In this document: positions 18,418-29,185 of the stretch, piece after piece
Numbering within the stretch: position 1 is the first letter of the stretch
Layout: every line of letters begins with the position of its first letter
Assembly (NCBI RefSeq): GCF_052324685.1
Contig: NC_135212.1
Location: forward strand, 16,686,410 to 16,750,409
Direction: 5' to 3'
Length of the DNA: 64,000 nucleotides
Origin: Brachyhypopomus gauderio
Taxonomy: Eukaryota > Chordata > Actinopteri > Gymnotiformes > Hypopomidae
Position numbers and translations under genes: made by a program
Notes under the pieces: model-generated
Database searches by the model: none
What the model was told of the DNA's origin: nothing
What the model saw: only the letters and a program-made list of their open reading frames with translations

Positions 18418-18640
18418 CCATGAGGCAGCTATGGTCCAGTGGTAGGGGAGCTGATCTTGTGACTGGAGAGTGGTGGGATTGATTCCTAGCTAGTCCATGA
18501 CACTTAACCCCAACAATATGCCCCAAGCTCCTCAGCTTAAGGCATTTGTACATTCACAGTCTCCTAGTGTTCGCTAGTGTGGGTTAAATGCAAAGGACAT
18601 ATTCTGACAGACAAATCACAATTGGCAAATGGTTATTTTG
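18418..18640 (+). mobile_element. Diverged tRNA-derived SINE
   Basis: The head resembles the other SINE copies (ggcagctatggtccagtggt for the A-box region, then gtgggattgattcct for the B-box). The tail carries the shared CACAATTGGCAAA-type phrase. It is much more diverged than the copies at 14064 and 32123 and lacks the GT repeat. Confidence 0.65.
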
Positions 18641-19530
18641 TTCAATAAAAGTGATGGTGTTCAGGAGATACTCTACTTGATTGATTTATGTTCCTGGATA
18701 TTTATGAGGAAATATATATAAAGCTACTCATCTATGACATGATCACTAGACAAATGTTTTGAGAAAAAAACAAACAAGATCCATACACACAAAAGAAAAC
18801 ATGTCTGCCTCCTCCCTTCCTTAATTGACCATTTTCCCAAGTCTTAAGTCTAATAAGACCATGTAATAATAGTGTGCTACAAACAGCTGCTATAATATTC
18901 TTCAATAGTCAACAATGCTAAAAGCTGGACTATAATGAACTGATCAATAATAACAGGTAGGAATAGAAATAGAGGGAAGAGCGTATAGGTGGGGTAGGAT
19001 AAGGGAAGAGAGGTGTATAGGGAAGGAAAAAACTAGAGTGGGGAGATGAGTGGATGACAGAGGGGAGGAGGACTCTAAAGCTTTTACCACTGTGTAAACA
19101 CCAGACTACCCTGATCTTAATGGGATAACCAACAGGCTTCTGTCCTGGGTGAGATGAAGTCTGCAAGCTGACTGTCTTATGCTAGGTATTTACTAGCTTA
19201 TACACACCCTACACAAAGACATTATGTGAAGACACATATACACACAAAACAGACACACGTGGAGTTAAACACTAAACTTTTTGTGTTTAGTCTGGTGAGT
19301 GTTCAGAAGAATGAGTGATGAGTCTGTGAAACATGAAACAAGGCAGGATGTTTGATACAACAACAACAACAATAACAACAACAACGATCTATTTCACAGA
19401 GGTATGATTTAGTGACTTGGTAATGCAGATAAACTGTTTAGTCTAACATAATTATTTAAACTTTGTTTATTATATAGGATTTGATGTGGCAACTGACTGA
19501 TATTTGTACCAGTTATTCATCATCACACTG
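18641..19530. other. Intergenic, nothing recognised
   Basis: AT-rich sequence with a short CAA repeat near 19360-19385. A GA-rich plus-strand patch (18955-19075) gives a Ser/Pro-rich minus-strand frame that looks spurious. Confidence 0.5.
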
Positions 19531-19955
19531 CAGGACAGATTGGGTGTCAGTGTGCTGGACACACTGTGGGGCAGGTTGGGTGTCAGTGTGCTGGAAACAC
19601 TGTGGGACAGGTTGGGTGTCAGTGTGCTGGACACACGCTGAGGAACAGGTTGGGTGTCAGTGTGCTGGACACACACTGAGGAACAGGTTGGGTGTCAGTG
19701 TGCTGGACACACTGTGGGGCAGGTTGGGTGTCAGTGTGCTGGACACACACTGAGGAACAGGTTGGGTGTCAGTGTGCTGGACACACTGTGGGACAGGTTG
19801 GGTGTCAGTGTGCTGGAAACACTGTGGGACAGGTTGGGTGTCAGTGTGCTGGAAACACTGTGAGACAGGCTGGGTGACTGTGTACTGGACACATACTGCA
19901 GGACAGATTGGGTAGTTGTGTGCTGGACACACTGTGACAGGTTGGGTGACTGTTT
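19531..19955 (+). repeat. Minisatellite, about 11 units of 36 or 38 bp
   Basis: Each unit begins CAGGTTGGGTGTCAGTGTGC and then continues TGGACACACTGTGGGG or TGGACACACACTGAGGAA, so units are 36 or 38 bases. The last two or three units are more diverged. The array gives open frames in several registers on both strands (Val-Ser-Val-Cys-Trp-Thr-like), which I regard as repeat artefacts. Confidence 0.95.
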
Positions 19956-20100
19956 TGCCTGGTGAGAAAGTAGCAGAGGGAGTTTGTGTTCCTGGCTTTC
20001 AGTTAAGTGAAGCACACGGACCCCACTACAGAAGCACAACACAGCATCACAGTAACTCCACTACACTTTGTTTTCTCTTATTTCTTTTCTCACTGTTATT

Positions 20101-20855
20101 TCCATTTCTTTCTTTCTTTCTTTCTTTCACTCTAAATTTGACTTAAATGTAATTAATTACCATCCATGACCTATGCTTTTTTTCAACATAGTAATGTCAC
20201 CCAGATGCCTTTTCTCAAGAATAGTAAAAAAATATATTTTTCCCCAGGAATCGTCTTTGGCAGGGTCAAGATTCAGTCATGCTAAATGATTAGCAGGCTT
20301 TTCCCAAAGCCTTTGTCGTGGGTTTGTGTGGTCCACTTTGCCCTGATAACACCCACTCAGTCCCCTTACTGGCCCAGTGCCAACTGATAATGCAGTCACA
20401 TACCATCCATATTAATGATTGGTCAAGCCCAGGGCCTGAGTATGAAACACAGAGCAGGTAGAGCTCTTTCTAATGCATGAGTTTGGGCTCCACCCAACAA
20501 AAGCAACACATTCCACGACTGCTGTGGTAACAGTGCTGCAGGAACTACAAAATGAAGAATGAAAAAAAAAAAACTTACTGGACAGCACAAAAAAAAAACC
20601 CCAAAAAATAAATAAGCTATAATTTCCTAATATAGTTTCCTTTAAACAAATACAACTGCCCAAATTAATTAAACAACATGTAACATTGTGAGGTAAATAA
20701 GATGAACACGCATAAAGCTCACCAAGCTGCTCTGAAAGTCTTACACAAGAACCATGTGAATGACATTCAAAACAAAATGAATTAGCTTGCCTGTCAATGG
20801 ATTTTAGGTTTGCCATTAGCTAGCTAGCCTATTGTAGCTTCGAACACAACCGAGT
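20101..20855. other. Intergenic, nothing recognised
   Basis: Starts with a short TTTC run (about 20106-20128). A minus-strand open frame at 20412-20816 has no recognisable domain. Confidence 0.4.
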
Positions 20856-21708
20856 CTACTTGGTCGCAGCCTGGCACCTGATCCCTGGCGTGGAGGGAAA
20901 CCTCACCCATGTGCCCCGGTGTGGACGGGTGGCTGTGTGCGTCCCGTCCTGCTGCAGGAAGTGCTGGTTAATGAGTACCTGTGCTGTGCTCCAGGTGTAG
21001 GGGCCAAGGACGGCAGGCGATAAGCCCAACCGCGGCCAGGGAGAGAGGAAAGAGGGCCACTGCTGCACAGATGAACAGCAGGAGGAGCAGCAGGATCAGA
21101 CGTCCGTACACATGCCTTATGTTACCAAGACACATGAGTTTTACGTTTAACCACGTCAAAACACAATGGTCACAGAGAACAGCAAAAAGGTTTAGATGGC
21201 AGTGAGATTTCTGTGACCCTTGAAGCCGGACCTGAGTGGAGTTTCAGTGTGTGTGTTTGATGATGAAGTCTAATTCAAAAACCTTCCCTACCCTGCCCAG
21301 ATTTCATTTGGACTGGGCACAGAGTCATGTGGACAGAATGCCCTTTGAGTTAGGACGTTGCACTAAAATTTGAATCGATATTTCAGGCTCCTCCTGATCC
21401 TCCTCTTCCCGTAGACCATCCGTGTTCGACCAGGCTAATAAATTACCAGCCCCGTCTGCCCCTCTTATTCTCTCTAGCGGGTTCCTGCTCCCCCGTACCC
21501 TGACCTCAGATATCTCCCAACCTTCACCTGGGTGAACCCACCCCAGTGTCTGGACCTTTCTCCCTATGCACTCACCCACGTCCACACTCAGGTAAAACCA
21601 TGGCTGAAAACAAAGATAAAAATACTGAGAATGTTCTGTTGGTTTACCATCAGGGTCTATCACCACCCATCTAGGCATCTTAGGCAACACACAGAAAGAC
21701 AACACCAA
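20856..21708. other. GC-rich island with open frames; possible unannotated exons
   Basis: Less AT-rich than its surroundings. On the minus strand, 21159-20968 encodes a strongly hydrophobic run (RLILLLLLLFICAAVALF, then more) that could be a membrane span, and 21708-21325 is open for 127 codons. On the plus strand, 21478-21591 is an open 114-base segment with an acceptor-like ctctctag before it and a gtaaaa donor-like site after it. I recognise no product and the two strands compete, so no gene is called. Confidence 0.25.
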
Positions 21709-21751
21709 ATTACCATTAGATTAATCTATTTTTTATAGAAAAGTGATTTTC

Positions 21752-21782
21752 ACACACACACACACAGACACACAGACACACA

Positions 21783-21822
<40 letters not shown>
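21752..21822. repeat. (CA)n microsatellite
   Basis: CA repeat with GACA interruptions at its start. Confidence 0.95.
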
Positions 21823-21823
<1 letters not shown>

Positions 21824-23777
21824 GGTGTGCTGAGCTCTGAAAATCCACTTTAACTCTCTGGATTACTGCAACATCCTGGTCAGGCCAACTTGGCTTTAGG
21901 GAGCAGGGCACACTCCCACATTCATGTTTGAAAAACCCATGGCAGAATACATTTTTGCTGTTTTGCAGCAAAAACATCTAGGTAAATAGATGTAACAGGT
22001 GTATATAGCTGCAATAACGTTGCTGAATTAGAGAAATATTGTGTATTCTGCAATGACTTTTGAGTCAAATGAACCATCCAAGTGTAGCCCTCTATATACA
22101 TTCTGCACACCTCACTAGTGAATACACTAGTTCAGTGACACTCCAGGATCCTTTTTTAGACCAAACAGACACACTAAATAGTGGATAAAAATCACCATGG
22201 ATACTACACATACAAAATATTCATGGCTTTTTGAGTGCTTTTGAGTGTGTCGCAATCAGCGCTCTGTGTGACTTTGTTCATATTGTTCGTAGACCCAGGC
22301 TGAAGGCGCCACCCTCACTGTATATCATCCCAATGTTTGGCTCTGTGCCATGGTTTTATGACTCCAGGTGTGGTCCGATTGCTTCCATGTTTGGAAGCTG
22401 CTAAATGTCAGTTTTTAACCTGGCCAGTGTGACATAGGAGCATTCACAGAAGCAAAGTTGAGAGCTCAGATCAACTAATAGATAAAACGAGAGCGGCCAT
22501 GCTGCCAGTACCTGCCTATTTCAACGTCTCTTGTTCAACATTTATACCAGCTTGTGTTTGTGTTCAGTGTGTCTGTAAGTGTGTGCATGTGTGTGTGTGT
22601 GTGTGTTCAGTGAACTTTTCATGCTCATAACACACTGACCCACACGCTCATCCGAGTCCCTCTATTGTGACTGCGTGTTCCCTGTGGACGGAACCAGGGC
22701 CAGGTGATATTTATCCGAGATAGAGCGGCACAGAGCAAACACTGGCTTGCTTTTATTCCCTGTGTACCTCCACTCAGGATGTTTGAAGCAGGTTTCCAAA
22801 GACAAGGCATAGAGGAGGTTATTTGCCAATAAAAAAATTTAAAGTGTTCTTTCATCTAGCAGGAAATTGCATAAAGTTTGTGGAATTGTGAGAGGGAGTG
22901 GAACAGTGGGGTAAGTTTGGGACTCATAGTTGTTCTGTGTGAATAAGTAATAGGGGTGGGGGAGTTTTCATGTGAATACAACCTACACAACAAACAGTTT
23001 TGTAGGTTTTCAGTGTAGATAGATAAATTTAAAAGATTAAATGATAAAATAACATCAGCAAAACAGCAACAAAAGTTATAAAAAGAATAATGTTTTGTTG
23101 TTGTTGTTACAGTGCTTTATATTACAAAAAGCATATTAATAAATAAACCTCCCAAGAAGTCCAATTAAACTATTAGATGTATTACTTTAAAATGTTATGT
23201 ATTAAATATTAATGCATATCTCTAAAATATGTACCACTCAGGAGTAAAAATCACAGAGGTAGATTGGCTGGAGACCTAAAAGGATGTTCTACCACATACC
23301 TAATCTGGTCATAGATTAAATACCTCACATTACCTAAGACTCCTCTTTAATATAACACAAATCCTAGACTAGGGAATCTGCCCCTATTCTAATGTGGATG
23401 TATAACTGAAATGCTAATCAATAACATGTAGGCTAATATAGTCTAATGTTCAGCAGGTGCAAGACTGGAGGTTGCTGTAATTATTGTTGCCAAGAAGGTT
23501 TACTGCATGTTCAACAGTAAAGTGCAAAAGAGAGTTGGGGGGTGGGAGTAATTTCTTTGAATTACTATTAAGGTGCTTCTTCTTTAATTATAAATATTTT
23601 ATTTCTAGTTTTTTTACTGCTTAAATTAAGACACTTAATAAAGTGACGTTGGGTTTCACAGCCTGAGGAGGCTATTTATTTAAGCAAATCAGACCATGTG
23701 CTTAGGTAAGTAGGATGTAGGTCGTAAAGATTTCACAGCAGTTAAATTGTGTTTATACATTTTCTCTTCTCTTTTTC

Positions 23778-23778
<1 letters not shown>
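21823..23778. other. Intergenic, nothing recognised
   Basis: No gene-like frame. Contains a short GT run near 22575-22605. A phrase at about 23306-23352 recurs at 25312-25360. Confidence 0.5.

Positions 23779-23870
<92 letters not shown>
23779..23870 (+). repeat. (GATA)n microsatellite
   Basis: About 22-23 uninterrupted TAGA/GATA units. A (GT)n run follows at about 23930-23962. Confidence 0.98.
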
Positions 23871-23963
23871 TTCTCTGGAAAACTGCACTATAATTTTGAA
23901 TATCTCTACATCTCTTACTACTGGAGTCTTGTGTGTGTGTGTGTGTGTGTGTGTTTGTGTGTG

Positions 23964-26021
23964 TGCTTGCGTTTTCAGTCACTTCTGGCCATCAGAAACA
24001 TTTAATGATCAAAACAAGAGTAAACTAAACAGAGTAAACTAAGTGAAGCACAAAACCTTTAAAACACAGATTGCAAGTCTTGCTGCCAAAATTATAAACT
24101 TGGCACTCTGAAATGGTAGAAATGACAAATAGATAATATCAGAGGGTGTGAACCTTTCTTCACCTACCTGTGCACCTGACTTGCTAATTGCATCCTGGAT
24201 AGCCTGCGGAGGTTCCTGGCTCGCCCATAACTGCCTTTAGGTTATTCAGCGTCAAAACACAGGCCGTCTATTCCCAATAAGAGTTTGCACCTATCTGTTA
24301 GGCACACAGCCTGGATCCTTCAGCGCTGACTTAAGGTGACTCGCCTAGGATGGATGATATTCGCTAACATGTGGGAGATTAAAAGAGCAACCACACTGTG
24401 CATAGGTTAAAAGGCTCATAGAAGGAGTGTAGACTGAAAGTAATAGGGGAGATCAGGGAGGGTTGTAATACACTTTGTTCCAGCACCTAGAACTCACACA
24501 ATATTTGGGTTAGAGTTCCCAAATTTTTACAATGTACTTACTCTTCATTGTCTGGAAATATCGACATTTCCATCTTCTCCAGATGTATCTTGATAAATAC
24601 ATGCCAAATACAAGTTCCACAACTGAGGTAGGTTGTAACACAACCTGAGGTAAATTGTAACAAGAAGAGTGCAAATAAAAAAATTGAGATCACACCCGAA
24701 AATATGCATCAAATTCAATTATTTGTGAATGATCCAGTAGTAGGACCTAAATATATTATTATTTAAATTTGATGATAAACAATGTAAAGCTTATTCACAG
24801 CCATACCAACTCAGCACACATTAAAAAATTGAGACATATCCTAAAAAAGTCTAACAAGTTAATCTGAAACTGTTCTGATGCTCTCTAGGCCTGTCTCAAT
24901 CATACAAAAAACAAAACTGTTGTCCCAGTTCAGTGAGCAGTGCACACATTTTCCTGCTACACACCGAACACAGTTTGCCTGCTGTGAAAGCCCACACTGG
25001 GCAGCTGTCACACTGGGCATTGCTCTCTGAGGTTTTGTAATTTCTTTCAGTATCTGCTCAATGCCACATGCAGAATATTATTGGTGATGGGTGTATTGTC
25101 TTTGCCTGCCTCCTGTTACCTGATGCAGGTTTAAGCATGTGTGTAGGCACAACTCCATAGATTTCTCATCCACTATCTTGGATGCTGAAAAAATGAGTAT
25201 CAAGGAAAAGGGATAGAAAATGTTTTAGTTATTATGTGGTTAGTAACACTTTTTAAAGAAATGTTACAACCACCCGCACCCCCGTCAACCAATAGTAGGG
25301 TGGTTTGAAATGGTCATAGGTTAAATACCTCACATTTTACCTAAGACTACTCTTTAAATATAGGCCTAATACAAATATCATTTCAAATTAACCAATGCTA
25401 ATCAAAATATAGAATTGGGTCAAAATGTGTTTGGCAGTAAAATCTGCAAAGTTCTTCACACAGCTATGGAATTTCACGTAATTCAAGAAAGACGTGGTCG
25501 TACGTTAAATTTATCACATCATTTTTAGTCATCCCTTAATGGTTTACAAGCAACACCTCAAAAACCAATCCCGATCTCTCCAATAGGCCTTTAGCGCCCT
25601 CTTCTGGTGAAACACTAGAAAGATATATCAATTGCAATGTAACGATGTTTTTGTCACGTTGTACAGTGTTAGAATTTACTTTAAGTAAGTAGACTAGCTT
25701 CCGTAAAGTCGTCGACATCTAAAAGGAGAAAAATGACACAAAATTACAGTAATGCGTCTTAAACCGTAGCTGCAAGCTATAACAAAAAATGCTTCGTAAC
25801 ACGTCAACTTGACAACTCTACTACCAAAGTATTTCATGTGATACCGGATATTAAAACATCGCTATCCATGCTGCAGGTGCTGCTGATCACTAAGATATGA
25901 CTTTAAAACAAAAATCGTTTAATGTCGCGTGTGATATTAACCCAACGTCTGCTTTTTCAATTGCTCAGTACACGTCATCATGCTTGTTTTCATTTATGTT
26001 CAAAAATACCAGGTGACACAG
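23964..26021. other. Intergenic, no gene seen
   Basis: AT-rich. Near 24640 the phrase gaggtar-ttgtaacac is repeated twice in tandem. The segment around 25312-25360 is a copy of 23306-23352. Confidence 0.5.
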
Positions 26022-26254
26022 AAAAATAGTTACATGAAAGCGTTCTTGCTCAGCCCGATTCTCTCAGAGCGGAGGAGCCAGTGAAATATGGTGTACAGCG
26101 TTACTCTGTAACGTAGAGCACTGGAGACGTCATTAAAGCCATTAAAATAGTTACATTAAAGTGTTGTTGCTCAGCCCAATACTCGAGTACGCCCACAGCG
26201 TTACTCTGTAACGTAGAGCACTAAAGAGGCTGCATAATCACTGGACACGTCATT
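26022..26254 (+). repeat. Imperfect tandem duplication upstream of pld3
   Basis: A block beginning AAAATAGTTACAT and containing TTGCTCAGCCC, then CAGCGTTACTCTGTAACGTA and a GACACGTCATT-type end, occurs at 26022-26137 and again at about 26143-26254. The two copies differ by substitutions and small gaps. Each carries the inverted repeat GTTAC-TCT-GTAAC. Confidence 0.85.
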
Positions 26255-26360
26255 CGGTTTCCCGCATCCTATTGGTCGAGCGTTTGATCACATGATGACA
26301 TGTACACTTACCGTACAAGAAAAGCAGACTTGACCGCAGTAATGATCTGAAGACTGGGAA
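26255..26360 (+). promoter_or_regulatory. Probable pld3 promoter and first noncoding exon
   Basis: The first pld3 coding exon begins at its ATG immediately after a splice acceptor, so a noncoding first exon must lie upstream. This segment has an inverted CCAAT box (ATTGG, 26271-26275), an E-box TCACATGA (26288-26295) of the MITF/TFEB type, and a donor-like gtaggt at 26361 after GACTGGGAA. PLD3 is lysosomal, and TFEB-family control would be sensible. The assignment is inference; no transcript evidence is visible here. Confidence 0.35.
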
Positions 26361-27181
26361 GTAGGTTTATTTCATATCTATTTTGTTACATTTAAACTTG
26401 TTATTTTTCTATTTTATAAGAAGTCCCCATATTTTAGTCGAACCGCACTGTTAAACAAGACGGGCAACATTAGCTGTTTTAATGTAAGGACTTTGACTGT
26501 TGTATAGCCTATTGTTTACGAAAGCACTTTGAATGCTTTTAACTTTAGTTTTTAGTCCTCGATTTGTATGATTAACTGTGTGCTGAGATAAAATGTGTTT
26601 ATGTTCTCGGACGACTAAAATTTATAAGATGCAACTCGGCAGAACTGCCTATGTTGTCAAATAAAATAGGATATAATATCATTCTTTGTTTAGAGGCTAT
26701 TTTAGTACAAGATATGCCCTGCGTAAGTTGGGTCTAACAAGATTTTAATACAAGACAAACTGGGTGACTTTTACTGTGGTTTGCTTACCACATGTGATCT
26801 CAGTTTCTATGTTTCGTGTCATAATAATTATTGGGCAACACGAAATCAACTAAAAACGAACCTTAATTCACACACAATTTATTTGTTCCGCATCAGCAGA
26901 AATGCACTTGCTTTCAGTGCTTTTACAGTTCGTACTACTTGCTCATAAAAGTACATTAAATGTACATTATACTTAATATAAAGACAATTAATTTACATAG
27001 GACTATAGATGATTGGTAGATCTTCCATGTTATGTTCATGTTCCATGAAATTCCATGTTAAATAGATGAATACATCCTTATTGATCCCGATGTAAATTGT
27101 GGGAAATAACAGTGAAACCTTTAACAAAGCTCACACATGGAAAAATAACATGGTTGTTAATAGTTCTTTCTGCATTTGAGC
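26361..27181 (+). other. Probable pld3 5' intron, nothing else recognised
   Basis: AT-rich DNA between the presumed first exon and the Tc1-like element. No coding signal. Confidence 0.4.
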
Positions 27182-28395
27182 TACACTATATTGCCAAAAG
27201 TATTTGTTCACCCATCCAAATGATCGGAATCAGGTGTTCCAATTACTTCTATGGCCACAAGTGTATAAAATTAAGCACCTAGGCATGCAGACTGTTTTTA
27301 CAAACATTAGTGTAAGAATGGGTCGCTCTCAGGAGCTCAGTGAATTGCAGCGTGGAACTGTGATAGGATGCCACCTGTGCAACAAATCCAGTTGAGAAAT
27401 TACCTCCTCACTCCTAAATTTTCTACAGTCACCTATCAGTTGTGTTATAACAAAATGGAGGTGTTTGGGAATGACAACAACTCAGCCATGAAGTGGTAGG
27501 ACATGTAAACTGACAGAGTGGGGTCAGCGGATGCTGAAGCACATAGTGTGAAGAGGTCTCCAACTTTCTGCAGAGTCAATCACTACAGACATCCAAACTT
27601 CATGTGGCCTTCAGATTAGATCAAGAACAGTGCACAGAGAGATTCATGGAATGGGTTTCCATGGTCGAGCAGCTGCATCCAAGCCATACATCACCAAGTT
27701 CAATGCAAAGCATTGGATGCAGTGGTGTAAAGCATGCCGCCATTGGACTCTAGAGCAGTGAAGGTGTGTTCTCTGGAGTGATGAATCGAGATTCTCCATC
27801 TGGCTATCTGATGGATGAGTCTGAGTTCGGCGGTTGCTAAGAGAACGTTACTTGTCTGACTGCATTGTGCCAAGTGTAAAATTTGGTGGAGGGTGGATTA
27901 TGGTGTGAGGTTATTTTTCAGGAGCTGAGCTTGGCCCCTTAGTTCCAGTGAAAGGAACTCTGAATGCTTCAGCATACCAAGACATTGTAGACAAGTCCAT
28001 GCTGCCAACTTTGTGGGAACAGTGTAGAGCTGACCCCTTCCTCTTCCAACATGATTGCATCAGTGCACAAAGCAAAGTCCATAAAGACATGGATGGCAGA
28101 GTCTGGTGTGGATGAACTTGGCTGGCCTGCACAGAGTCCTGACTTCAACCCGATTGGGATGAATCTGAGCGGAGACTGAAAGCCAGGCCTTCTTGTCCAA
28201 CATCAGTATGTGACCTCACAAATGTGCTTCTGGAGGATGGTCAAAAATCTCCATAAACACACCTTGTGGACAGCCTTCCCAGAAGACTTGAAGCTATTCT
28301 AGATTCAAAGGGTGGTCCAACGTCATATTAGGAATGGGATGTCACTTGAGCTCATAAGTCAAGGAAGGTGAGCAAATACTTTTGGCAATACATGG
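27182..28395 (+). mobile_element. Degraded Tc1-like DNA transposon
   Basis: Begins TACACTATATTGCCAAAAGT and ends with its inverted counterpart (ACTTTTGGCAATA, about 28379-28391). The interior reads like a fish Tc1 transposase gene on the plus strand: GRSQELSELQRGTVIGCH near 27318 is followed at once by a stop. Phrases of the later catalytic region (GGAGGGTGGATTATGGTGTG, then CAACATGATTGCATCAGTGC) are present but shifted. Multiple stops and indels make it inactive. Confidence 0.9.
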
Positions 28396-29185
28396 TCATA
28401 ACTTTCTTTGGTGCAGACAACATTTCAAAGCGTTTCAGTAGTGATGCAAAAGTCATCATATAAATGCAACTCTATTATGATTCGGGCCTAACGCCCAGCC
28501 ACCGTGTTGGAGGAAATCAACCCGCCTCATGATCTGGTCACATTTGTACCAGATAAGGACATCTTGCTCATGACTTGAAGATGAACTAGTCACGTTCATT
28601 GTTTTTCTCCTCGTAACTCCAAAACTGCTTCCTCTTTTGCAGCACATTTTAACTGTTCAGCGCCAGGGCATTGTGCAATCTGGCTGCAGTGTGTGTGGTC
28701 AACATGGTCATCAGGAGGGCCCCAGAACAGTGCTGTCTGTGCAGCACGAATGCTGACGCTCACTGGCTCTGTTCTGCATTATGAGACAGACTGCATTTAG
28801 GAGATTAAGTACACAAATTAAATATTATATCTCATCGTTTTGGCGCCCCCTCTAGTGCAGCGCCCCTATGCATCGCATACGCTGCATACCCCCTTTTTGC
28901 GTCACTGCTCACACAAACACAGAGTTGCGTCCATACCTAACCATTTGTGTGTGGTGTAGTCAGCATGTCCTAACATGTTTTATGTGACTCACCATTGTAC
29001 AGTCTCAGAATCAACATTTCCTTTTTTTGCCAGGTCAAGTTCTCTTTTAAATGTGTCAGGAACGTCCACAACATCCACAAATCTGAAATCACATATGAAA
29101 AATTTGTATGAGAAAATGTAAAACATTTCATTTATTTATTTAAGTTGTTGACTTGAATGACCTTCTGGATGTTGTTTCTTTGCAG
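28396..29185 (+). other. Probable pld3 5' intron remainder
   Basis: No gene recognised. The stretch 28835-28910, with cgccccctctagtgcagcgc, looks like a remnant of an interspersed repeat. It ends in the tttgcag acceptor before the first coding exon. Confidence 0.4.

Noticed and set aside
19470..20042. Overlapping frames on both strands in the 19.5-20.0 kb minisatellite
   Set aside because: Unit lengths of 36 and 38 keep several frames open; the repeating peptide reflects the DNA repeat.
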